Shown here: piece by piece, positions 48,509-58,760 of the stretch | Position numbering within the stretch: position 1 is the stretch's first letter | Layout: each line of letters opens with the position of its first letter | NCBI GenBank assembly: GCA_026261815.1 | Contig: JAMPIT010000174.1 | Location: 4,278,001-4,342,000, forward strand | DNA length: 64,000 nucleotides | Direction: 5' to 3' | From: Monarcha castaneiventris obscurior | Lineage: Eukaryota > Chordata > Aves > Passeriformes > Monarchidae | Translations under genes and position numbers: made by a program | Notes under the pieces: model-generated | The model's input: only the letters and a program-made list of their open reading frames with translations | Database searches by the model: none | Told to the model about the DNA's origin: nothing

Positions 48509-49207
48509 CAGGAAAAAATAAAGACTTTGAAAAGTATTCATAGTCCAAGTACCTGACTCTTACAGATACCTTATCTACAACATTTAATGGAAAATCTATC
48601 AAGCCTGAAAAAAAGAATATAAAAACTCTACTGGTAACCTGAGATGCAGCTCTAAAACTGGCAACATGGGGTTACTAAACTGCTGAGGATATGCTAAGAA
48701 AGTGCCAAGATTTTCTCCTATGGAATTTCAGGGGATCACATATGATACCAGGGATGTTAATATATCTGTCACTTGAGTAAGTATGTGCTTCCAAAAAGAA
48801 TGAACATAAGCAAACCAACTCATCTTCATGGAAGGTGGACAGAGTTAGGGGAGTGTGTAAAGGAGGGAGCAGCCTGGGAGGAATCTGGTAATATCTGACA
48901 AAAAACAGTGAACAGTGAATCAGTTACTACCGCGAGAAAGTTTGTTTCTAAAATCCAAGAGATGTACTGTTTGGACTGGAAATGCCACATCTACAACCTA
49001 AGGGTATCTCATTCTCCTGAGAACCAGCAGCATTAATATCAGTCTACCTACTTTATCATAGAGGAGTGGGGGGAGATGTGTTGAGGGCCAAGTCTAAGGC
49101 ACAGTACCTATGCCTGCCAGTTTCAGAGCTTGGCCTTTGCCCGAAGCGTTACCTCAGATGGGAAGAGTGTAGATTTATGCCCAGCAAAAGCACCAGGACA
49201 AATATGT
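48509..49207. other. 5' end of TAFA5 intron 1
   Basis: Less AT-rich than the rest of the intron, with purine-rich stretches such as GGAGGGAGCAGCCTGGGAGG near 48863. No exon recognised. First-intron sequence close to a CpG-island promoter often carries regulatory elements, but none is identified here. Confidence 0.5.
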
Positions 49208-49213
49208 ACTTAC
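49208..49213 (-). other. TAFA5: Splice donor of TAFA5 exon 1
   Basis: Read on the minus strand the exon ends TACTGCA and is followed by GTAAGT, a full match to the U1-binding donor consensus. Splicing here leaves one base (A) of the next codon, consistent with a phase-1 intron and a Ser codon completed by exon 2. The matching acceptor is not in the window. Confidence 0.9.
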
Positions 49214-49325
49214 TGCAGTAGGCGATTAGGAGACTAGCCAGGATCATGATAGCCCAGAAAGTTGAGGACATGCTTGGCAAGGCGTTGGCATCTTTCCTAC
49301 TGCTTCTCCTGGGAGACGGAGCCAT
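49214..49325 (-). CDS. TAFA5: TAFA5 (FAM19A5) first coding exon, long-isoform N-terminus, partial
   Basis: TAFA5 is a small secreted, cysteine-rich, chemokine-like protein expressed mainly in brain. The family makes two isoforms from alternative first exons that share the cysteine-rich part. This exon gives 37 codons plus one base. The peptide begins MAPSPRRSSRKDANALPS, continues MSSTFWAIMILASLLIAYC and is nearly the remembered mammalian long-isoform N-terminus; changes fall in the first 14 residues and one Phe-to-Ile in the hydrophobic part. Residues about 23-37 form the hydrophobic signal peptide or anchor. The exon ends after TGC A, followed by GTAAGT, so the next Ser codon is split (A|GN) as expected before the conserved LAAGTCE block of exon 2. 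Exon 2 and all cysteines of the mature domain lie outside the window. The start at 49325 was chosen because it matches the family; another in-frame ATG lies 27 codons upstream. Assignment rests on recalled family sequence, not a search. Confidence 0.93.
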
Positions 49326-49406
49326 TGAAGCCACTTCCCCGGTGGGGGGAAAGTCAGACAGTTTCACCAGCCAGCTCTCCCCTTGACTGATGGCCTTTCT
49401 CCACAT
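49326..49406 (-). other. TAFA5: Possible in-frame N-terminal extension of TAFA5
   Basis: An ATG at 49406 is in frame with the family start at 49325 and the 27 codons between them contain no stop (it begins MWRKAISQGE). The next in-frame stop upstream is TGA at 49448-49446, so 49406 is the first in-frame ATG. Its context (TACATGT, pyrimidine at -3) is weak, and the family start has G at +4. I treat this stretch as 5' UTR by default. Confidence 0.35.
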
Positions 49407-49413
49407 GTAATCC

Positions 49414-49461
49414 TCAAGGAAGGCATCTTCCAACGTCTCTGCTGTTCATCATCAGCAACAT
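49414..49461 (-). other. Upstream ORF in the TAFA5 leader (15 codons)
   Basis: The ATG at 49461 sits in ACCATGT, with A at -3, a good initiation context. It opens a 15-codon frame rich in Met and Leu that ends at TGA (49416-49414), 88 bases before the TAFA5 start. If transcription begins in the CpG island, this ORF is in the mRNA leader and could lower or regulate translation. Translation is inferred only from context. Confidence 0.5.
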
Positions 49462-49650
49462 GGTCCTGTTGCAGGAATCATCTTCCAGCCAGAAAGCCAA
49501 GGCGACTCTAATGCATGCAGGGCTTGGGCACAGTGGCCACAGCCAGCTTCCCTGCTGTCTCTGTGGCGGGATTCACTAGCCTGGAGGGTTTCACTGCGGT
49601 TTGGATGCCTCGCGTGGTACTGAGCTTCAAAGATGTCCCACGAACGAGCC

Positions 49651-49684
49651 TTTTTTTTTTTTTTTTTTCCCTTTCTTTTTTTTT
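49651..49684. repeat. Poly(dA:dT) tract at the edge of the CpG island
   Basis: An 18-base T run is followed by CCCTTTC and another run of nine Ts on the plus strand (A-rich on the coding strand). It lies between the CpG island and the TAFA5 start codon. Such tracts resist nucleosomes; if transcribed it would be an A-rich leader segment. Length may vary between individuals or be affected by sequencing. Confidence 0.85.
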
Positions 49685-49689
49685 AATTG

Positions 49690-50660
49690 GCAGAAGTTAT
49701 TCCGCTCGCTGTCCTTTCCCCTGCCTCCCCCTCCCCGGGGGCAGCCCCAGCAGGCGGAGCACGGGTCCCGGAGGTGCTACCGCGGGACGTCCCCCGCCCG
49801 CCCGCCGCCCTACGGCGACCCCCGCTCAGGGCGCCGCCGCCCCCCAGCCCAGGGCAGCATGGCCGCGGGGGCCACCGAGGGGCGAGGGCAGCCCGGCGCC
49901 ACCGCCGCCCGCCCGCCTGCCGGGCAGGGCTCCGCCGGGCAGCTCCGCGCTGCGAGGGCGATCTGCGCCCCGGCCCGGCGCCCCCCGGCCGAGGACAGCC
50001 CCGTCCCCCCCCGGCCTGTCCAGCCTGGGCTCCCCTCCCGACCGGTCCTGAGGCTCGACGGAGCGGAGGCGCGAGAGGCGGCCGGGACACTTTAGGCGGA
50101 GGGTCGGCAGCGGGTCTCCTCCTCTCCGTGCGCCGCCCGCTCCGCTCTCAGGCTCTGCCGCTACAGCGGCGCCGGCCCTTCAAGTAAAGGGAAGCGGGAG
50201 GAGGAGGAGGGGGCCGGCGGTCACGCCCACAGGTGCTCAGCGCTCCGAGCAGAGCGGTCCTTCCCCCACTCCGCTCCGCTGCGCTCGCGTCCCCGCCGGA
50301 GGAGCGCGCCCGCCCCGCGGCTCGCATCGCCCCCGGCCCCGCGCCGCTCCCCTCTCCCGCTCCCGGGGCGGCGCCGGCGGGTTTGGGGAGGGAGGAGCCG
50401 CGGGGCCACTGTCCCTGTCCCCGCAGAGGCTGCTGCCAGCCCTGCGGGGCCGGCGGTGGGCGCGGGCTGTGCGGCGGGCAGCGGCCGAGGGGCGAGCCCT
50501 GTGCCTTGGCGGGGCAGAGCCGGCTCCGGTCCCCGCGTCTGCCCACGGCCGCCAGCCGTGGTGGAGCGGTGGCGCGGGGAGGGGAACCGAGCAGAGGGGA
50601 AGGGAGCGGAGCCGGTGCTCGCCCAGAGCCCCCTCTGGGAATCTTGGCTCTAGGCTGAGA
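49690..50660 (-). promoter_or_regulatory. TAFA5: CpG island, TAFA5 promoter region
   Basis: The sequence changes abruptly from AT-rich to very GC-rich and CpG-dense: eight CpGs occur in the 60 bases 49741-49800 alone, while neighbouring intron has almost none. Several GC-box-like CCCGCCC and GGGGCGG strings are present (for example near 49790, 49905 and 50365), and no clear TATA box was seen. The island ends about 365 bases upstream of the family start codon, the expected place for a CpG-island promoter. Open frames of 128-191 codons here are a by-product of high GC (few stop codons) and read as Pro, Ala, Arg and Gly low complexity. A shore with weaker CpG content runs to about 50890. The transcription start is not determined. 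Confidence 0.85.
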
Positions 50661-51944
50661 TGGGGTCTCGACAGAAGGAGAAGTGGCCCAGGGAATTGTC
50701 TTTCCCCGTCCCCTCACCTGCACGGTGCGGCTCGAAATCTCCGCGGTGTATTGCGCCTCGACACGACCACAGATGCTAAAGGAAACAATTCCTCATTATG
50801 TATCCATCTGCGGTCCTTATGGGGACTGCTGTTGGCACGCGGTTTCTGTCGCTGAAATGGCAGCGACACATCGGTATGAAACCCACTTTAGAGAGCTTGA
50901 GTTCACATGTGTGCCAGTACTCCTTATCATAAAAAGCTTAAATGTTTTAAGAGGGACCAGGTAGTTGAGCTTCTCCGTTCGGAGTCTCCATAGCAATGTC
51001 TTCAAATTAATATTTTAAGTTCTGCAGAAGGTAGTCACATTACAAGTGCAGGCAGGATCTGCAGAATAGAAGAGAAGCTTGGGCACAAAATGTCCCCATT
51101 ATCTCCTCCTGTGTTTTACTCGCATAATGAAAATGCCATGAAAAAGCTCACCCATACTCCTTCAGAAGCACCAGGTTTGTCTGGTGGTTTGTCATTTAAA
51201 CATCTGGACTTAAAATTGCATATAAATGATGCAATATTCACAAGACGGGACTGTAAGGACTTTTTTAGTACAGCTGCACTTGACTAGATACTTGTAACTA
51301 AGTTCAGTTTTGCACCATGAGGACGTTGCCGATGTAATGTCTTAGAGAAGATTTTCCACCAGAAAAGTTTCATCCTGAACTGGTAGGGCAATAGATTAAT
51401 GCGTTCAAAGGTGCTTCAGAGATTAAATTTTAACTATTATTTGGGTACAACTACATTTGGTTACCAGAACATCTCCTTCCAAGATGTGACTTTCTTTTCC
51501 CTATTTTCATGGGAATTTATTTTCTAGTATATTTGAAAATTAGAATAGAGAACAACTCAAACATTAAGACATGCTAAGCAGTATTTTCCTTCCCCATGTA
51601 ATTTAAAAGAGTATTTTTTATGTAGAGACTAAATCTTTGTATCACCTTCCATCCCTGACTTAGACCCTACATTTTCCTTCTGAGTCAATATAAATTCATC
51701 ATCCCCCTTGGAATCCTAAGTATTACTTCAATTTGATGTTGTAGAGTTGTACAGCTTCATGAGTTTTTCTAAAAGCTAGGACTTTCAAAATTCCTATTCT
51801 CAGACTAGATGTAAATAGGTGTTAAGCAATAAAAATGGTTCTGCATGACATGCTGCTGTTTATTGAAATTCCAGGACTAACATGTAAATTAAGCAGTTTC
51901 CTGTATTTGTGAAAAAAATTTGATTTCCATTACAGCTGTGAGTA
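50661..51944. other. CpG-island shore and upstream sequence
   Basis: CpG content falls over 50660-50890, then the sequence becomes AT-rich. A minus-strand CAG|GTGAGG splice-donor match lies at 50720-50712 inside the shore. Short frames read across this region but none is recognised. Confidence 0.5.
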
Positions 51945-51950
51945 ATGAAT
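51945..51950. repeat. Target-site duplication, left copy
   Basis: ATGAAT directly precedes the LTR and is repeated directly after it at 52374-52379. Confidence 0.75.
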
Positions 51951-52373
51951 TGTCGCAGGGAGTCTGATGCTGGTCAAGCACCAGAAAGCCACGACCTTCC
52001 TAGAAAGAGTGTCCCGCAAAGAACGACTCTTCTAGGGGCACAGGCAGCCTCCCTGGACAGCGGGTAACCTCAGCAAGTGTAGCCATTTCTCAGCTCCAAG
52101 TGATTCCAGCTCTTGCGATTCAGCTCTTGTGAAATCACCCGAGGCAAACTCGGGGACAGAGACACAGGAGCCGTGTGTGGCAGGGGGTGGTGTAGAAACC
52201 AATTTACCAACTGGATACAAGGTATTACCATATAGAAACAAGGCATGCTGGGGGTGGTTCATTTTGTCACAGTAACCTAGAGAGGTTTCTTATCTCAGTC
52301 CTTTTGCCCTCAGGCTTCTCTCCTCCAAGGGAGTGCAGAGGATTCCTGAGTCCAGGGCTCACAGCCCTCCACA
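51951..52373. mobile_element. Solo LTR with 6-bp target-site duplication (ERVK-like)
   Basis: A 423-bp segment with TG...CA ends (TGTCGCAGGGAGTCTG to CCCTCCACA) stands out from its AT-rich flanks by higher GC. It is flanked by the perfect 6-bp direct repeat ATGAAT (51945-51950 and 52374-52379). Six-base duplications are typical of alpha/betaretrovirus-like (class II, ERVK) insertions. Blocks such as GGGGACAGAGACACAGGAGC and TCACAGTAACCTAGAGAGGT resemble a bird LTR I recall, but I cannot fix the family or the strand. No viral genes lie next to it. Confidence 0.72.
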
Positions 52374-52379
52374 ATGAAT
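52374..52379. repeat. Target-site duplication, right copy
   Basis: ATGAAT directly follows the LTR and matches the left copy at 51945-51950 exactly. Confidence 0.75.
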
Positions 52380-55300
52380 GTCCAGTTAAATTGCATATTT
52401 TAAAAAATACTATAAAGAAAAAGCACAAGAATCGTGACATGAGATATACAGTATGATGTATTGATTAAAAGACTCTAAAGCCATAAGGGACAGCTGCAGC
52501 AGTATATATAGGCCACTATACCTTTCAGTAGAGTCCACAGAATTTTATATAGTAAATCATTATCCAAGAAGTTGTGGTTAGACAAGAGGATTTCCCTTGG
52601 AAACACATCCAGCTTCCGGTCTGAGGAGTGCGAATCATGATTACTGTTCACCTAAATAGAGCTTGAAGGCTGATGCAGAAGCTGAAGGCTTGCTTTGATA
52701 ATTCTGAGAACTGACATTCTTCACGTGAGACCAGGTTAATTCCCATGTTGGAAAACTACTCAGTTACTCAGAAAGTAAGGCACCACTCACTGAATACAGG
52801 AACCACAGAGCTGGGGCCTTGGTGTTTCTATACAACTACCTGTAATAGTTTTACAAAGAAATTTTAACTTAAGATTTTCAAACATTACATTCTAATTTGA
52901 TTGTCAAAGACAAGACTTAAAACCACTCTTAAAATGTAATTTTGGGCCACTGCTGATTTGTTGTGGTTGCATGTTGATCTCCTGTAACAGCCTGGCTGTT
53001 CTGTGTGGTCTTGTATTGAAAAGTATTTCCCCCTACAGTGACACTATTCACAATGCAAAGTCTTACTCAAGGAAAAAGTGGAAGAATGTGACCTCAAATT
53101 AATTTACTTGCCCCTTTCTTGATATGTTCCTCTCACATTGATTTTCAAGGAAAATGTGTGAGGTCTGTTTTTATCGCCTCCCTAATCTCCCAAGAAATTC
53201 CCAGTATTCAGACTTGTGTGTACAGAAATGTAAGAAACAGTGATTAAAGTCATAGACAGATGTCTGAAAGCTGAAAAGAAAATAGAAACCCAAGTTAATG
53301 GCTGTATATCAAAGTGAAATATCCTTTTTGGAAATCAGATTTGTCCCTATGCAGTCAAAGACACAGATCTCTCATTCTGCCATTGCTGTTGGAAGAGTTA
53401 ATATTTACAAGGAAATAATATTTAAGCTCTTTACTAAGATAGGTTGTGGCATTGCTCCAGCTGAAATGATAAGTCAAATGTATCTATTGACTAGAAAAGG
53501 CATAGTTTGAAGCCCGTTGTAGGCTGCATCTAAGTGCCAGAGTTTGTCCATGATGTGTATATGCATCACTGTTTTCTGCTAGCATGTCAGACCTGTGAAG
53601 CCTGCGTAGTGATGTTGACCTCTATTACAGGTGAGAGGATAACCTACAGATGATAAATCTTAGCATTTATTTAGCATCAAGCGTGTACGTGGTAGAAAGT
53701 AGATAATGTTCTTCAGGTCTTTACAGAAAGAACTTCTGTTCTTTTCAAATTTGCTTATTTACTTTGAAAATACAAGGTTTAAATAAACAGTGGATAAATT
53801 ACATGGCTTTTCACTCATTCAGTATACTTCAGAGGAATTAACAATCAATAACATTCGAGCCAACAACTGAGTTTTTGCTTGGGATAAAATAAAATTATTC
53901 AGTTGATTCTAAATGTTGATTTCAAGGAAAGAACAGACTATCTGGCTGGACATTATTGATTAGATTTGTTAATTTTGAGATAAATATTAGCAAAATAGAT
54001 GTAAAACAATAGCAGTATTTAAAACTTCTTTTTTACAATGTTAAAAACATGAATTACATAGAGCTGTGTAATATAAGATTTTTGTTTTAGCTCAAAAGAA
54101 TTTTCAAAGGAAGAGCAGTAGAGCTTAATACTAAACTTTATTTAACCATTTATATTTTCAACAAATCAGTTAAACAACTCTGTATGTCTCCTCATAAAAA
54201 TCCATAGCACCTCTTAAATAACCATGGCAAATATAAAAAAAAATTCAAGAGAACTTCAATATTCTTCATCTCCCTTGAAATGGAGACCAGTCAGGGGATA
54301 CATATTCATGGTTGAAGAAAAATAATAGTTTTAGTTGGATTTTATTAGAAGATTTACTATCTTTGTATTTACTAATCTCAGACTATCTTTGGAAAAAAAA
54401 TGTTTTAACTAGACACATTTTTTTTTTTTAATACCTGTTTAGTGCCCAGAATATTGACCATGTATTTAGCAGGGAAGCTTTTGCTATTGATTTACATGAA
54501 GCAGAAAATTATTGTATTTGTGAAGGAAGAAAGAGAGACAGTGTGTAGTTGCATGCTTATATTATTTTGAAACTAATTTAGAAAGTTCAGTCCTTCAATA
54601 GCAGAAATCATATTTGAGTCTAAAGGGCAGCGAACTGCATACATCTGAAACTGTGGGATAAGAAGCTTTGTTCTTACCCACTAGTTCAGTAAAAGTCTTT
54701 ATTTTCGGAGTACTTTAAAATTTGTAGAGAGATATTTTGATACATGTACATGAAATAGGCTTTTCTATGGTCAGTAACAGTAAGGTTCTTAAGAACAATT
54801 CTCTTAATGCGTAGTCAAATTATATTTAGAGGGAAGCTGTTGACCGAATATAAGTCATGTTACTTTATTTCATTGTGTTGTCTACGTGTCAGGTTTTCTC
54901 AGTGATGAGTGCTTTTGTTGATTTTTACAAATGCAAGACTACAACCTTGTTACTTGTAAACTGTGCCTTTTCACTGATCTTCTTTCTTTAACAGATTCGG
55001 AGTACCAGTTAGTAGTGTTCTTTATTTTTTTCCAGCCATTAATAGTTTGGTTTGGGGGTTCTTTCCTAACTTTAATTATGTGCCAGTGATATTATAGATA
55101 TCGTGTGATATAGATATGGTTTGAAAAGCTGTATGTGCTTTTGATTTAACGTGAAAGCTTTCATAAGTTATGGGAGATCCTCACCCTGTAAAACAAAATC
55201 TATGAAGTTGGTCACTGACAACTGTGTTAACCTGTCCAATTATGTGCAAAGCCAAGCATATTAAAAAAGCAAGAAAGTGACAGTGAGAATGTCGCCAAAA

Positions 55301-57984
55301 CAAAACATTTTTATACCTATCTGTATAACTGATGTGTTGTCACAACATCCACATTATTATCCTGACTGAATTTTATTTGTAGTCTTTACACTAAAATGCA
55401 GAAAAGCAATGAAGAAGAAAGACTTAGAAGTGCATTTTAATTCCACTTTGTGTCAAAGACAAGTCTGCAGTTTTTATTAAAAAATGACACCAATATTATA
55501 TCCTTTCAAAATGTGTCTGCCATTTTTTAAAAGAAATACTAGTTGTAGATGACCAAGAGATTAAATGAACTTTTTGTAAAATTACTGCCTTCTCACTTAG
55601 ATCCTAAAAATATAGAGATTGAAAAAAACCCACTTTACTGTTGTCATGCAAGAAGTCCAAACACAACATCTAAAACTGGGTTAAAATAAACTGCATCTCT
55701 TTATAGCATGTACTAATAATATGTTTATTTTTTATGATGTGGGTGTGTAAAATTGTTTCTTTGCATCGAAATGCCTACAACTGATGTGGCAGATAAGTTC
55801 ATTCCTGTCACTTAGCAACCTTCACTAGTTCAGAAAAAAAAATTGGGGAGTATCTTAAATGATGTTATAAAAGTGCCTGGAATTTAGCAAATTACCAAAT
55901 CATTCAGAAGTGAGTCATTACGTGAGCTACAGTGATGTAATATGCTGGATTTGACAGCAAGAACAAAAATAACTAACTTGCAATACATGGATAATTTAAG
56001 AAGGTGAGTTATTTAAAAAAAAAATGGAAAGAAATCGGAACATGAAACAGCAAACAAACCTGAAATAAATCCAAATATGTTAAATTGCTTTCATTACAGA
56101 AAATAGAAAATGAGACAGACATGAAATCATGACTATGAGCAAATTTCTGTCTTGGAAACTACATAAATTATTAATCAGATCTGTTAAGAGTTAGGTCTAG
56201 TTTAATTTTGTGCAATCAAGCAAAAGGGACACTGAATTCAGAGCCTGTTCCAAAGTGTCCAGAAAAATCTGCTTTTGATTGCTTGACAAATAACACACAC
56301 AATTCTTTTACAATATATTTAAAGTGAGGAAAGAGTACATTACTTGCTTGGGAATTTATTCCATTTTGTCTTTTTCCTCTAATTTCCCTCTACCTTTTTC
56401 CTTCAGTGACACACCACAATTTGATAACTTACACTCTTGACATTTACACGTGTTAAGAAGTGTACAGTCACAAGGATCTAATTTTTTTTAATGTCAGTCC
56501 TGTCTTTTTTTTTCTGTCCTGTATCTTAGCTTCCCTGCACTGTATTCTGTAAGAGAGAGAAATCAAACTATCATATACATGTCTGTATATACAATCAGCA
56601 AGCACCCATTCAAGAGAAAAAAAGTATCACTGCAGATCTGGCAACTGTGCGATCCCATTTTTCAGGGCGTGTGCTCTGAAGCCACCTATGGGTTTGCTAT
56701 GTAAACCCTTATTCCCTTGGACATTTTAACACACACACCAGAGAGGTAAGGGCATATGAGGCTATGTCTCCTTGCTTTTTTCTGGAAATCTTGCCCTTTC
56801 TTCACAAACCTTGCTATAGGAGAAGAAAGGTAGTATTGTCTGGAGATGGAGTACAGGGATATGTTTGAGAGCTGAATTCTGTTTATAATGAAGCCAATAC
56901 ATTACTGAGCAGCTCTTTGACAATGGTTTAAATGTCTCTTGGTACCTTAGTTGCTGCTGGAATCACGAATTGTTAATGTTTTTGGTCTTTTTCTGTAAAG
57001 ACCTAGAGAATTTTGACAAAATATTGTAAGTGTTCTGTTTGAAGGTGAGGTAACACACAAATATTTAAAAAATGTGTTTTTAAGGACTCATCTCTATGAT
57101 AAGGCAGTGACTTCACACGGGTAAGCTGGTACTTGAATTGTTAAATTCACCATGCAGCAATATGTTTGATCAGTGAATAGTAGGAAATTTTCTCAGGAAA
57201 ATAAATCGAGACAAACCGAGCAAAGCTGCAGATTTAAAAGCTGGAATGTTCATCTAATGCTGATAAGACTTACAGGGAATGTAGTTCCTTTGCATTCTCT
57301 CATTTTAACTATTTGTTCTTTAGAGCAGGATGAAATGGTGTTTCTGGTTATCAGTGTCCTGTCTTTCAGAAATCAGCTAACTTTCTGTAACCAAGAAATC
57401 CCTCAAAAAACCATTGCCTTCCTGAGTGGAAACTAGAAACTATTGGTTTACTCTAAACTGCAGTGTACAAACTGCAACCTGTGAACCTGATGGACTTATA
57501 TTGTGAAGCAGACAAGCTGTCTCTTGAATGATATTGCTGAGGAGCAGACAAGGGTTGAAATTGCCAATGTTTTTTCTGGTCAGCTGAAATGCTCAGTTCA
57601 TCATCAAACACAATCTGTTTCTATCACCTAAAATAGCATTTTAGATCTAGGGTAGGAAAATAAAGGGTACTAGAATTTGGAATGGACAATAGTAAATTAC
57701 AAATAGGAGCAATTTACTGGGGATCTTGCTGGTAAAATAATTTGTAGTTTGGGATTTTTGACTTTGGGTGGGATTTTTATGGGTGGCAGTGGAAGGCAGA
57801 ACAAGAGGTGGTGAGATGGCAGTAAATGCTGAAATAGAGAAGGGCATTAGTTCATAAGGCAGTGGACATATTTGATTCTAAAACTGTCACTTCCATCCTG
57901 CAAAATTTTGTCAATGCTGAAGCATGGCTTCTGATAAAATGTTTGGCATTCACAGAGCACTAAGCTCCTGAAGTTAAAAATTGG
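52380..57984. other. Upstream intergenic AT-rich sequence
   Basis: About 5.6 kb with no recognised gene or repeat family. Short homopolymers occur (T run at about 54419-54429). Around 55915-55940 a cluster TGAGTCATTACGTGAGC resembles AP-1 and CRE half sites; function is unknown. Confidence 0.55.
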
Positions 57985-58760
57985 GAAATGAGAAGTCCTG
58001 CACCTGCAGAGGATTAACTTCTATGGGGTTAAGGGACTAAGGGACTGGGGCCCATGATGTGGAAAGCAGCTTTGCAGAAAATTACCTGAGAGTCCTGGTG
58101 GACATGAAGGTGACCAGAAGTCAGCAACATGCTCCTGCAGCAAAGAAAGCCAGCAGCCTCCTGGGCTTCATTAGGCAGAGTGTTGTCAGCAGGTCGAGGA
58201 AGGTGGTCCTCCTCCTCTAGTTAGCACTGGTGAGACACATCTAGAGTGCTTTGTCCTGTACTGAACTCTCACAAGAAGTTGTACAGGAGAGCACAGGAAA
58301 GGTACGTCCATCTCTCTCTGTAGTACAGCAAAGAGCTGAGAGAGTGGTTAAGGAATCAGAGCCCTGTTGTACAAGGGCAGGCTGAGAGGGCTGAGATTGT
58401 TTATCATCAAAAAGAAGTGGGGGATGTGTGTGTTTGTGCGTGTGTATGTGCATGTCTTAGTAATGGGTCCTAATGGGACAAGACAGACTCTTCTTATCCA
58501 ACGAAAGGAAAAGAGACAATAGGTACAAAATTGAAACAGAGGAAATTCCACATAATTATAAGAAAAAATATTTTACTTTGAGGGTGCTCATACACTGGAA
58601 CAAGTTGTGCAGTGACTTTGTGCAGTCTCCATCCTTGGGAATATACAAAACCTGTCTGGTTAGTGTCCTGGACAGTCTGGTGTAACTGAACCTGCTTTGA
58701 GCAAGGAGGTAGGACTACACTAATTCCAAAGGTCTTTACCACCTTCAACTGCTCTTTAAA
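57985..58760 (+). mobile_element. CR1 LINE, diverged, about 775 bp (plus strand)
   Basis: Blocks in CR1 order: AAGTCCTGCACCTGCAGAGG, GAGAGTCCTGGTGGACATGA, AGCAGCCTCCTGGGCTTCAT, GGGCAGGCTGAGAGGGCTGA, CACTGGAACAAGTTGTGCAG and ATTCCAAAGGTCTTTACCAC. Sequence identity is visibly lower than in the other copies. A GT-rich stretch (about 58424-58455) lies within the ORF2 part, and the usual ATTCTATG tail is not recognisable. An old copy. Confidence 0.85.

Larger units (their letters stand above)
1..49213 (-). other. TAFA5: TAFA5 intron 1, 5' portion (incomplete)
   Basis: Everything to the left of the exon-1 donor lies downstream of it on the minus strand. I found no cysteine-rich TAFA exon (no match to TCEIV or CACRKGQ style peptides) and no second, short-isoform first exon here. 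The whole span is therefore best read as part of a very long first intron. In mammals the alternative first exon lies tens of kilobases downstream, so the continuation is expected beyond the left edge. The intron is AT-rich with scattered retrotransposons, listed separately. It cannot be excluded that a short exon was missed by eye. Confidence 0.8.

Noticed and set aside
49326..49433. TAFA5 frame starting at 49433.
   Set aside because: That codon is TTG, not ATG; the first in-frame ATG is at 49406 and the family start is at 49325.
49515..50723. Long open frames of 128-191 codons on both strands of the CpG island.
   Set aside because: High GC makes stop codons rare; the peptides are Pro, Ala, Arg and Gly low complexity, overlap in several frames and match no family.
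58424..58455. GT-rich stretch as a separate microsatellite.
   Set aside because: It is short, imperfect and lies inside a diverged CR1 copy.
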